From contig JAGBFR010000025.1 in NCBI GenBank assembly GCA_017936375.1, forward strand, positions 22,718-86,717: 64,000 nt of DNA. The letters run 5' to 3'. A program made the position numbers and the translations under genes. Source of the stretch: Clostridia bacterium (GTDB lineage: Bacteria; Bacillota; Clostridia; Christensenellales; Aristaeellaceae). Shown here in pieces: positions 44,512 to 52,442 of this stretch. How positions within the stretch are numbered: position 1 is the stretch's first letter; every line of letters begins with the position of its first letter. Under the pieces are notes generated by a model, which saw only the letters and a program-made list of their open reading frames with translations, had not been told where the DNA came from and made no database searches.

Positions 44512-46917
44512 GTGCAGAAGAAAGATGCAGTCAAAATTACAGCGTTGTATGAGCGCTTGTCCAGAGATGATGAGCAAGTCGGAGAATCGAACTCAATCCA
44601 GAATCAGAAGATGTATTTGGAGGATTATGCCCGCCAGAAAGGACTAAGGAATATTCGGCACTTTTCTGATGACGGCTACTCCGGTACGAATTTCAACCGG
44701 CCTGGATTTGCCGCGCTGCTTGAGGAAATAGAGGCAGGACACGTTGAGACTCTTGTGGTTAAGGATCTCAGCCGGTTTGGTCGTAACTATCTGCAAGTCG
44801 GTTACTATACCGAAATCCTGCTGCCGAAAAAGGGCGTGAGGTTTATTGCCGTCAACAACAGCGTTGACAGCGCGAACCCAGCGGAAAATGACTTCACCCC
44901 GTTTTTGAACATCATGAACGAGTGGTATGCCAAGGATACCAGCAACAAAATCAAGGCAGTATTCAGGGCCAGAATGCAGAAAGGGCTGCGATGCAGCGGC
45001 GCTATTCCTTATGGTTACAAGCGAGCGAAGGGCGATAAGCAGCTGCTTCTCGTTGACGAACCTGCTGCTGAAGTGGTCAGAAGGATTTTTCGGCTGGCTT
45101 GTCAGGGTATCGGGACGACGGTTATTGCTGAACGGCTGACGGAAGATAAAATCCTGATACCATCCGCATATGCCGCTATAAACTCGCCTGAGAATTGTCG
45201 ATGCAAGGAGGTTGCCGATCCCTGCCGATGGAGCGCCAACACCGTTGGCACAATCCTTGACAGGCAGGAATACCTCGGTCATACCGTGCTGGGAAAATCC
45301 ATCTGCGAGAACTTCAAAACCAAGCAGCGCAGGGCAGCTACTGCTGACGAGCTGATGATATTCCCTGACACACACGAAGCCATCATTGATCAGGATTCAT
45401 GGGATATCGCCCAGAAGTTGCGATCCCGGAAAAAGCCAAGGGCAGCCAACGGAACGTATTCCCATCGCCTTTCCGGTTTTGTGTACTGCGCTGACTGTGG
45501 TGCAAGAATGGGCTTTATCAGTCCAGAAGCCGGACACAAGGGAAAGCACTACGATTCAGATTCCGCTTTCCAATGCGGCAACTACCGCAGCAAGTGCGAT
45601 AAATGTGCCTCTCACTTTGTTAAATCATCAGTGCTGGAAACGGCTATTTCACAGGCGATTCGCGGTGTCAGCCGATATGTCCTTGAAAACGAAGAAGGAT
45701 TTGTTGCACAGCTGAAAGCCGTTTGGAACGAGAATAAATCCCGCAGCACTTTCATCGGGCAGCAAGAGCTTGAACAAGCCATGCAGCGCATGTCCGAACT
45801 GGATGCCCTGATACAGAATCTATACGAAAGCTCTGTCAATGGCTTATTGCCAGAGCGACAGGCCAAGAGGATGATTCAGCAGTACGACGAAGAACAGATT
45901 CTTCTTGAACGGCGAATCGAGGAACTGAAAGGGCAAATCCAGTATGAAGAAGCCAAGGTAGCCGAGACGGGACGATTTATCGCGCTGGTCAGAAAGTACA
46001 AAGACTGCGACGAGCTGACTGATGCTATGCTATGTGCTTTCATCGACAGGGTAGAGGTTCACGAGGCCACAGGCGGACGCACGATTTATCGCCAGCAGAG
46101 GATCGACATTCACTTCAACTTCATTGGTCAGTTTTCCCCGCCTGCTGGGACTACCTCCGATGAGGAGCATATTGCTGCTATTGAGGCAGAACGGCTTCGC
46201 AAGAAACAGGAAAAGGCAAAACGAGCTGCCGCTGTTCAGAAGCAAAAAAAGGCGGAACTCAAGAAAGCAGCGCAAGCAGGAGATCCTGAAGCAATGGCTG
46301 AACGCGAAAGGCAACTCGCCATGCAGCGCGAGCGCAACCGCCGCAGACAGCAGAAAATCAGAGATGCCAGAAAAGCCGACCCGGAGTACATCCGCCAAAT
46401 GGACGAGAAGGAGCGCATCAGACAGGAAAAACTGCTTGAAGCAGAACGCAGACGAATAGAAAAGCAAAACCGGAAGGCGAAGCTGTCGCGCGCGGAGCTG
46501 AAGGAGAAAGCCAAATCCGATCCTGAAGCTGCCAAGGAATGGGAAGCACTAAAGGCAAAAGAAGCCGAAGCACGGCAACAAAAAAAGGAGCGGGAGGAAG
46601 CGCGCATGGCGGCTGATCCTGAATATGCAGCGATGATGGTACAGCGCAAGGCAGAATACGCCCGAGCAAGGACAGCCAAGCGGAAGGCAGAGCGTGAAGC
46701 CCTTATGGAGCTTGCCCAAACCGATCCCGAAGCCGCTAAGAAGCTGGCTGAAATGAGAAAGTATCAGAGTGAAGCGACTGTCAGGAGCTATCAGAAAATG
46801 AAGGCTGACGCGGAAGCGGGAAATCCTGATGCAATCAGACGCTACGAAACCTACCTTGCCAAACGCAGGGAAGAATATCACAAGAGGAAAGCTGAAAAGG
46901 AGGAGATATCAGCATGA
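44512..46917 (+). CDS. Large serine recombinase with long charged C-terminal tail
   Basis: This 801-residue protein starts at GTG 44512 behind GGAGGTG. The catalytic domain has ALYERLSRDDE (Ser17), DDGYSGTNFNRPGF and VKDLSRFGRNYL. The recombinase domain, a zinc ribbon (CADCGARM, later CGNY and CDKC) and a coiled coil follow, as in TnpX/TndX proteins. From about residue 545 to the end runs a Lys/Arg/Glu/Ala-rich helical tail with recurring DPE(A/Y) steps, which most relatives lack. It would excise and integrate the element at a dinucleotide core. Confidence 0.93.
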   Translation: MQKKDAVKITALYERLSRDDEQVGESNSIQNQKMYLEDYARQKGLRNIRHFSDDGYSGTNFNRPGFAALLEEIEAGHVETLVVKDLSRFGRNYLQVGYYTEILLPKKGVRFIAVNNSVDSANPAENDFTPFLNIMNEWYAKDTSNKIKAVFRARMQKGLRCSGAIPYGYKRAKGDKQLLLVDEPAAEVVRRIFRLACQGIGTTVIAERLTEDKILIPSAYAAINSPENCRCKEVADPCRWSANTVGTILDRQEYLGHTVLGKSICENFKTKQRRAATADELMIFPDTHEAIIDQDSWDIAQKLRSRKKPRAANGTYSHRLSGFVYCADCGARMGFISPEAGHKGKHYDSDSAFQCGNYRSKCDKCASHFVKSSVLETAISQAIRGVSRYVLENEEGFVAQLKAVWNENKSRSTFIGQQELEQAMQRMSELDALIQNLYESSVNGLLPERQAKRMIQQYDEEQILLERRIEELKGQIQYEEAKVAETGRFIALVRKYKDCDELTDAMLCAFIDRVEVHEATGGRTIYRQQRIDIHFNFIGQFSPPAGTTSDEEHIAAIEAERLRKKQEKAKRAAAVQKQKKAELKKAAQAGDPEAMAERERQLAMQRERNRRRQQKIRDARKADPEYIRQMDEKERIRQEKLLEAERRRIEKQNRKAKLSRAELKEKAKSDPEAAKEWEALKAKEAEARQQKKEREEARMAADPEYAAMMVQRKAEYARARTAKRKAEREALMELAQTDPEAAKKLAEMRKYQSEATVRSYQKMKADAEAGNPDAIRRYETYLAKRREEYHKRKAEKEEISA

Positions 46918-47315
46918 AAGAAAGCAATTCCTGTACCTATAAAATCAGAATCAACTATATTCGCGTTGGCGATTACTATGTTCCAGACCTTGCGCTTCCC
47001 AAGAGTGAAGCCTATTCTCTCGGAAAATATGGCCGCATGCGTGAGCGCCATTTGAAAGAGAAGCATCCTGTGCTGTACAATGTACTTATGCTTTCCGGTA
47101 AGCTTCAGCTTCATCTGCGAGAGATTGACGAAGCCGCCTGCAAACGCATGGAGATGATGATGCCGCAGCTCATGCAAGCTGCTGGCGTGACCGAAGAACT
47201 GAAAGCAGCCGATCCCTTGCGCTGGGCAGGACTGATGAATACGCTGAAAGCGCAGGCGGAAGAAATAATTCTGACCGAATTGATTTATACCGAGGAACAG
47301 GAGGCAGCTCTATGA
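46914..47315 (+). CDS. tnpV: Transposon-encoded protein TnpV
   Basis: This 133-residue protein matches TnpV of Tn4451-like elements: YYVPDLALP, SLGKYGRMRERHLKE, LREIDEAA, GVTEELKAADPLRWAGLMN and the end EEIILTELIY. The role of TnpV is not established; it is not needed for excision by the serine recombinase in Tn4451. It overlaps the recombinase stop by four bases (ATGA) and the next gene by four bases, so the three are translated from one message. Confidence 0.9.
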   Translation: MKESNSCTYKIRINYIRVGDYYVPDLALPKSEAYSLGKYGRMRERHLKEKHPVLYNVLMLSGKLQLHLREIDEAACKRMEMMMPQLMQAAGVTEELKAADPLRWAGLMNTLKAQAEEIILTELIYTEEQEAAL

Positions 47316-47614
47316 CGTTTGAAAAGGTTTTGCAGGTGTTTGATGATATAATCGAAAATGACCCGATGTATGAGATTGTCACAACCAGCCACGGCTATGC
47401 GCTTCTGGAATGGTGCGCGCCGCAGGAGGAATGGAGCAACATTGAACATCTTCCCACGCCGGAGGTTATGCTGGAAAAGCTCCTGGACATGCACAGGAAC
47501 TTTCTCACATGGCAGATCATGCAGGATGCGGGCAGGGAAGAATTGACGCTGCTGGAACAGAACATGGTAGATTCTAAGTGTCAGAAGTTAAAGAGAGAAT
47601 GCCAAAAAGAATAA
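47312..47614 (+). CDS. Small protein downstream of tnpV, unknown function
   Basis: This 100-residue acidic protein starts MTFEKVLQVFDDII and has no membrane segment or signal peptide. WCAPQEEWSNIEHLPTPEVML suggests a compact alpha/beta fold. I do not recognise it beyond its place behind tnpV. It overlaps tnpV by four bases (ATGA) and ends at a strong terminator. Confidence 0.6.
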   Translation: MTFEKVLQVFDDIIENDPMYEIVTTSHGYALLEWCAPQEEWSNIEHLPTPEVMLEKLLDMHRNFLTWQIMQDAGREELTLLEQNMVDSKCQKLKRECQKE

Positions 47615-47655
47615 AAGCAAACGGAGGACACGCTCAGGTGTCCTCCATTTGCTTT
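47614..47655. terminator. Strong bidirectional terminator
   Basis: Two 18-base arms, beginning AAAGCAAAC and ending ATTTGCTTT, pair over GGAGGACAC/GTGTCCTCC with one mismatch and a 6-base loop. It overlaps the 3' end of the convergent XRE gene. Confidence 0.85.
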
Positions 47656-47990
47656 AACCTCATAGCGCCATCAATCGCACCTTCGATGATGGGCAGATAT
47701 TCTTCCGGGCACAGCTTCATTTTATGGGATACTCGTTGACGCTGTGTGCTTTCCTCCCTCATGGTTTCCGGATTGAAGTAACGTTCTATCGGAAGGCCGC
47801 AGATCCTGATGAGCTGTATAACGACTGGCAAGCTGGGAATCGTGTCTTCGTTTTCAATGTTGGCGAGGTAACGTGAATCAATGTGCAGCAAATCGGCCAA
47901 TGCCTGTCTGGACATGCCCTTGGCTTTTCGGGCATTTTTCGCATCGCGTCCAAATGTTTCAAATCCGGGACAATCTGCAACTTTAGCCAT
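47634..47990 (-). CDS. XRE-family helix-turn-helix regulator
   Basis: This 118-residue protein has a Cro/C1-type helix-turn-helix at about residues 14-70 (ARKAKGMSRQALADLLHIDSRYLANIE). The C-terminal segment has no known domain. Such small regulators often control excision or cargo of the element. It faces the tnpV block and stands upstream of the two-component system on the same strand as that system, but a terminator separates them. Confidence 0.85.
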   Translation of the reverse strand: MAKVADCPGFETFGRDAKNARKAKGMSRQALADLLHIDSRYLANIENEDTIPSLPVVIQLIRICGLPIERYFNPETMREESTQRQRVSHKMKLCPEEYLPIIEGAIDGAMRLKQMEDT

Positions 47991-48090
47991 ATAACATCAC
48001 CCGCATACATTGTATATTTCATAATGCTTGCGGAAAATGATGTAATATGCACTTTGACTACACTTTATAAAACATAATCGAACGAAAAAG

Positions 48091-48124
48091 GAAAGCGACT
48101 ATCAAAACACAGATAGCCGCTTTC
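48091..48124 (-). terminator. Terminator of the two-component operon
   Basis: Read on the minus strand, GAAAGCGGCTATC and GATAGTCGCTTTC pair around an 8-base loop and are followed by CTTTTTC. Confidence 0.75.
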
Positions 48125-48128
48125 GGCG

Positions 48129-49448
48129 TTATTCTGATTTTTTGGCGTTCTTCAGGAACGGCAGCACGACTTTGGCATGGAACTCATTGTCCTCGGTACG
48201 GAACTCCGCGCGTCCTTCAGCCCGTTCAGCAATGGCTTCGATGCTGTGCAGGCCGATGCCATGTAATCCCGGTTCGTTCTTTTTCTTAGAAGTGAGGAAT
48301 AGTCCTTTTTTCGGAACAAGCGTGGACGGTTCGCACGGGTTTGTGCAATAAACGTAGAACATGTCCCACGAACGGGAGAATGTGAGATGGATCAGCGGAT
48401 TTGCAGGAGGTTCTGCGATGCGCTGGATACCTTCAATCGCGTTGTCAAGCAGATTGCCGAGGATTGCGCAGAAGTCTGTGGTGGTAATCGGCAGGTTTGC
48501 AAGTGGATAAGGCGTGAGCTTGAATTCAATTCCTTTTTCACGCATAATGCGGCGCTTAACTGTGAGTAGAGCATCCACTTCCGGAGAACCGGTTATGATC
48601 ATATCCTCATCGGCGGCTTCTTTGGTGATGGAGTCAAGATATTCCTTTGCCGTGGAACTGCTGCTGCTGACGAGTTGTGTCAGCGTCTGCAGATGATGCT
48701 TGTAGTCGTGCTGGCGCGCGGTCAGGGTTTCATACATCTGCGAAAGCTCGTGCTGATGCTGCTTTGTCAAGCTGAGCATCGTGATTTCGGTTTGTAAACG
48801 GTTTTTGCGTTCAGTATCAAAGGAAATAATACGGAAAAGAAGGAAGGACATTATCGTAATAGCAATCATGCCCAGACACGCCAATAAGAAGGGGAGTTTG
48901 ACAGCAGTTCCTATTTCATTAAATATGGTAAACAGGGATTCCACTACTACAAATGCAAAACCTAAAATGAGAATAAATGCAATGTAAGAGGAAGTGCCGG
49001 GCGGTGGGCAGATTCTTTTAAGGCGAATGATGCTCTTCAGCACTATAAATAGTATGATATTTACTGTTACAATGCAGAAGAAGCGTTCCATATACTGCAG
49101 GGGTAGACGATAGTGAAGGACTGCGGGAACCAGCTCAAAGATGGGCAGTAGCATTGTTGGTACTATACTGAAAACCATAATTAGGACGACTAACCAATAT
49201 ATGATAGATATCTTTTTTTCGGAAGAAAAGAGAAAAGCGTAGATTATGGGAAAAGCGAAAAGAAGATAATCTACGTGAAGCATATTGCCGAAAAAAATAA
49301 AATAGCTTAGGAATCCTGCGCAGGAGCAAACAAGAAGCACATCGGCGATCGGGTGCTTTTTTTCGTATGTGAAGCATTGCTTGACATACATAAGAAGCAG
49401 GTATCCCTGAAAAATGTTGATTGCAATCTCAAACGCCGTCCAGATCAT
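48129..49448 (-). CDS. AgrC-like GHKL sensor histidine kinase
   Basis: This 439-residue protein has six or seven N-terminal membrane segments (residues 5-208), a short coiled coil, the H-box ARQHDYKHHLQTL (His247) and a GHKL ATPase domain with LGNLLDNAIEG and GLHGIGLHSIEAIAE. This is the layout of peptide-sensing kinases of the AgrC/ComD class. Its start lies 20 bases inside the end of the response-regulator gene. No agrB or agrD gene is visible, so the signal is unknown; it could be an exogenous peptide or a product of the divergent operon. Confidence 0.88.
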   Translation of the reverse strand: MIWTAFEIAINIFQGYLLLMYVKQCFTYEKKHPIADVLLVCSCAGFLSYFIFFGNMLHVDYLLFAFPIIYAFLFSSEKKISIIYWLVVLIMVFSIVPTMLLPIFELVPAVLHYRLPLQYMERFFCIVTVNIILFIVLKSIIRLKRICPPPGTSSYIAFILILGFAFVVVESLFTIFNEIGTAVKLPFLLACLGMIAITIMSFLLFRIISFDTERKNRLQTEITMLSLTKQHQHELSQMYETLTARQHDYKHHLQTLTQLVSSSSSTAKEYLDSITKEAADEDMIITGSPEVDALLTVKRRIMREKGIEFKLTPYPLANLPITTTDFCAILGNLLDNAIEGIQRIAEPPANPLIHLTFSRSWDMFYVYCTNPCEPSTLVPKKGLFLTSKKKNEPGLHGIGLHSIEAIAERAEGRAEFRTEDNEFHAKVVLPFLKNAKKSE

Positions 49449-50178
49449 ATTTTACATGTCCTCCTTGGTGATAGCGGTCAAAGATTTCCTCGACTTCAGC
49501 GCTGTATGTTCTGGAGATCGGAATGTTCATATCGTTTGATAGCGTACACTCCGTCCTCGTCAGCATCCGTATATGGGCAATGTTGACGATATAGCTGCGA
49601 TGGCAGAGGATAAAGAGGTTTTCTGGCAGACTGCTTTGGATATCTGTCAGCTTGGCATTGATGCGGAGCGGTTCGTCGCTGAGCGTTGTATAGAAAAGCA
49701 GACTTCGCAGACGCGCTTCGATGCAGCGGATTTCGATATGGCGCAGAACGTATCGCTTTCCGGCAGAAAAGAGCGTCAGCGCATGGTCGTTCCGGATGGC
49801 AAGCCGGTTATAGACGTAGCTGCAGCAGTAGTTAATATCCTCCTGCGTGACGGGCTTCTTGAGGTATCGGAGTGCATTGACGGTGTATCCTTCAAAGACA
49901 TATTCGCTGTAGTTCGTGCAGAATACGATGGTCATGTCCAGATGCGCTTCGCGGATCTTGCGCGCCAGCTCGACGCCGTTCATTTCTCCGGGAATCTCTA
50001 TATCGACGAAGAGCAGATCGACCTCGGCTCCGTGCTCCAGATGATCAAGCAGATCTTCGGAGGAAGAGAACACGGACAGCTCAATATCCTCGTGATCGCT
50101 GGCGGCTTTCCAGCTTCCGATTGCCTCGACAATCTCCTTCTGATACATTTGCTCATCTTCGCAAATGACGATCTTCAA
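49429..50178 (-). CDS. LytTR-family response regulator (AgrA-like)
   Basis: This 249-residue protein has a receiver domain (CEDE acidic pocket at 7-9, phosphoacceptor Asp59 in LLFVDIE, LKKP Lys near 112) and a C-terminal LytTR DNA-binding domain (ENLFILCHRSYIVNIAHI). LytTR proteins bind repeated sites of about 9 bases upstream of target promoters and activate transcription. It is the first gene of the leftward operon and is divergent from the secreted-protein operon, its likely target. Confidence 0.9.
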   Translation of the reverse strand: MKIVICEDEQMYQKEIVEAIGSWKAASDHEDIELSVFSSSEDLLDHLEHGAEVDLLFVDIEIPGEMNGVELARKIREAHLDMTIVFCTNYSEYVFEGYTVNALRYLKKPVTQEDINYCCSYVYNRLAIRNDHALTLFSAGKRYVLRHIEIRCIEARLRSLLFYTTLSDEPLRINAKLTDIQSSLPENLFILCHRSYIVNIAHIRMLTRTECTLSNDMNIPISRTYSAEVEEIFDRYHQGGHVKYDLDGV

Positions 50179-50282
50179 GTCGCTATCCCTCCTTCATCAG
50201 AGTTTCTAATCACATACTATCAGGGGAATCTCCCCTTGTCAAATTAGACGTTGGGAATCGGCAATTTTTATCTTTTTTCAGG

Positions 50283-50378
50283 AAAAAAGTTTTGAAAAGA
50301 GGAAAGCGCTGCATTTCATTACAAAAAAGTTGCGCTTCATGCTTTTGGAAACTTTTCGAATGGAAAGCCGATTAGAAT
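50283..50378 (+). promoter_or_regulatory. Candidate LytTR operator and activated promoter
   Basis: AAAAAAGTT occurs at 50283-50291 and again at 50323-50331, exactly 40 bases apart, and the inverted AAACTTTT at 50349-50356. A -10 element TAGAAT lies at 50373-50378; its expected -35 place (50350-50355, AACTTT) is far from consensus and is overlapped by the inverted site. This is the arrangement expected of an activator-dependent promoter. Control by the adjacent regulator is inference. Confidence 0.5.
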
Positions 50379-50427
50379 AAACTTGCCACATTGGAGAAGC
50401 AGCCGATTGGCGAGTTAGGAGGTGCTG

Positions 50428-50667
50428 ATGTTGAATCCCCTGCGAAAAGAGAAAGTGACTACAGAAGAATATGATCGAGATGCGCTTGATGAGGTGATCC
50501 GGAAGGAACTGCGCAAAGGCGTCGAGCAGCTTGATTTGCCGCTGCGTGCGCACGACAGGTTCTTTGGATGGCTTGAAGCTGAAGAACAGAAAAAGCAGAA
50601 AGCAAATAGAGGCTTCCTGTGGCGGCTGGCTGATGGGATCAGGAATCTGTTTTACAAGAAGATGTGA
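50428..50667 (+). CDS. Small charged cytoplasmic protein, first gene of the cargo operon
   Basis: This 79-residue protein (MLNPLRKEKVTTEEYDRD at the start) is rich in Lys, Arg and Glu and ends in an amphipathic or weakly hydrophobic helix, GFLWRLADGIRNLFYKK, that could touch the membrane. AGGAGG lies just before ATG 50428. I do not recognise it. A 28-base piece of this gene recurs at 53704-53731, which shows that the gene was once duplicated with its neighbours. Confidence 0.65.
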   Translation: MLNPLRKEKVTTEEYDRDALDEVIRKELRKGVEQLDLPLRAHDRFFGWLEAEEQKKQKANRGFLWRLADGIRNLFYKKM

Positions 50668-50683
50668 ACGAGGAGGAAACATA

Positions 50684-51139
50684 ATGAAAATGAAGATTAC
50701 AATGCTGCTTGCGCTCATTATCCTCTGTGCTTGCACTGCGGCATCCGCGCAGGAATACTATACGCTGCCGGAGATTCGGGAGCAAGCGGCTGTTGGGTGG
50801 CATGAGACGTATACCGATAAATATGGACGAACGATTCCTGTTGATCTTGAGATTGATGTGTTTGGTGAGGATGTTGCACCGGTTCTGAAAGTAGGAATTG
50901 CACCTTACGAGAAATATCGAGTTAAGGAGAATAATCCATTTGAGTCGGATAGAAGCATTGAGAAATCGGGTGGGAAACGCACTTTTGTCGTGCGCCTGAG
51001 TGGACAAAAGATAGATTTAGATAAAGCATATGGAATTGACTATGAGAATGACTTGACTGTGCGGGAAGCATATGGCTTTGTGCGCAAGGAAGATATCGTT
51101 GTGGGTATTTCGCGGACAGATGCCAGATACAAGAATTGA
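50684..51139 (+). CDS. Secreted EYYTLPE-family protein, short copy
   Basis: This 151-residue protein has a signal peptide (LLALIILCACTAASA) and the family start EYYTLPEIREQ, then WHETYTDKYGR and a VDLEIDVFGED strand. It matches the first 140 or so residues of the full-length copies downstream (351-359 residues) and then ends early. The C-terminal half with the INAQTG signature is absent. It may be a truncated paralogue or a working short form. ATG 50684 follows GAGGAGG. Confidence 0.7.
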   Translation: MKMKITMLLALIILCACTAASAQEYYTLPEIREQAAVGWHETYTDKYGRTIPVDLEIDVFGEDVAPVLKVGIAPYEKYRVKENNPFESDRSIEKSGGKRTFVVRLSGQKIDLDKAYGIDYENDLTVREAYGFVRKEDIVVGISRTDARYKN

Positions 51140-51175
51140 TTTGCGTAAAAGCGGAATCTGCAAAGGAATCGGATC

Positions 51176-52387
51176 ATGAAATCGGTAAGAAGCTTAATTG
51201 GCGTACTTCTGGTTACCCTCTTTCTTTATCCACTTGGTGCGTTGAGCGAAATCATTACGGACAGGCAGACGTGGGAGAAAACAAATCTGCTCATCTCAGA
51301 TTCCTATTGCACATCAAATGGTTCATTTGTAGTGTCGGGATATCGAAATGAACAGGATGTATCTATTGCTAACGGTCTGGTCAGATCCGTCACAGAGAGC
51401 AGCTTCGTTTGGGATGACGATAAAACGATACCGACCAGCGTGGTTGAGTGCTATTCGGAATCGGGTGAATTACGTTGGTCTTGGAAGGATGAGGCTGAAA
51501 TGCCAAACGTGATGACCGTTCTAGGTGAGTTTCCGGATAGCAGGATTCTGATAAAAGCTATTGCAGTTGATCAATGGTGGGAATTGGGAGAGAAGCACAA
51601 GTGTTTCTTTCTGATCGATGAAAAAGGAAAGGGCATACCGCTTCCTCTCGAATATCAGATTCTCGAACAGGAAGCTTTTTTCTTAACTGATGACGGCATA
51701 ATGATCCAGCGGAAAGGACAGACGGGCTCCTTTATATATTACACACATGAACAAGATGCTCTGACAGAAGTGTGGTCTGTATCCTATACGGAGCTTGATG
51801 GGTTATGGGGAAATCAGATGATCGCTGTGCCAGGCGGATTTGTTTTCAGCGGCTTGGATATTCGTGAGGAAAATGGTTATCAGGGTGCGGTTTTTATGCT
51901 GGGAAAAAACGGAGAACTGAAGTGGAAATATACGACCGGCACAAAGCTTTCGATGATTTATGACGCCGCATTACTTGAAAACCAGGTACTGTGCGGTGGC
52001 GTAGAGACGTCATTTCTCCCGGATGGAAGCGTAAAGCAAAGAGCGGTGCTATTTGGTTTGGATGTTTTCAGTGGAGAACGCACGAGCGAATATGCGGAAT
52101 GCGCAAGCGGTGTTACATTAATCAATGAAATTGAGGTCGTGGACGATGGAAAAGAGGTTATCCTGTATGGTCAAAGTCGGGACGAGATGGGAAAAACACT
52201 GCTGATTACAGATCGATTGCTTAATACAATGGAGGAAATCTCTTTCAATCCAGAGGGGTACTTTGTTGAACAGCCTCGTATTCTACGGCAAAACGATCAG
52301 GATTATTCGATACTGTACTCGGTGTATTATTATGAGTCAAAGCAGAATGATGTTGAACGGATTCAAATTGAGAGGATTGCTTCTTGA
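51176..52387 (+). CDS. Secreted protein, possible beta-propeller
   Basis: This 403-residue protein has a signal peptide (LLVTLFLYPLGALS). The mature part is a series of beta strands with repeated (G/D)-x-L-x-W-x-(W/Y) turns (GELRWSWKDE, GELKWKYTTG) and short hydrophobic strands, suggesting a PQQ- or YncE-like propeller. No enzyme motif is visible. It lies between the short and the remnant EYYTLPE copies, so it may have entered with the neighbouring two genes. Confidence 0.6.
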   Translation: MKSVRSLIGVLLVTLFLYPLGALSEIITDRQTWEKTNLLISDSYCTSNGSFVVSGYRNEQDVSIANGLVRSVTESSFVWDDDKTIPTSVVECYSESGELRWSWKDEAEMPNVMTVLGEFPDSRILIKAIAVDQWWELGEKHKCFFLIDEKGKGIPLPLEYQILEQEAFFLTDDGIMIQRKGQTGSFIYYTHEQDALTEVWSVSYTELDGLWGNQMIAVPGGFVFSGLDIREENGYQGAVFMLGKNGELKWKYTTGTKLSMIYDAALLENQVLCGGVETSFLPDGSVKQRAVLFGLDVFSGERTSEYAECASGVTLINEIEVVDDGKEVILYGQSRDEMGKTLLITDRLLNTMEEISFNPEGYFVEQPRILRQNDQDYSILYSVYYYESKQNDVERIQIERIAS

Positions 52388-52442
52388 GTTGGGATTATGC
52401 CGGTTGATAGCAAGTTGACATTATAGATAAGGAGGGGGCTTA

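Larger units (their letters stand above)
44427..47655. mobile_element. Left end of an inner Tn4451-type element inserted in the coupling gene
   Basis: The left junction lies at about 44427, where the coupling-protein frame changes. The recombinase gene starts 85 bases later and is followed by tnpV and a small gene with four-base overlaps. A strong bidirectional hairpin at 47614-47655 closes this gene block. The right end is not identified; the element could end here or include the cargo up to the window end. The stated right coordinate is only that of the core module. Confidence 0.65.
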
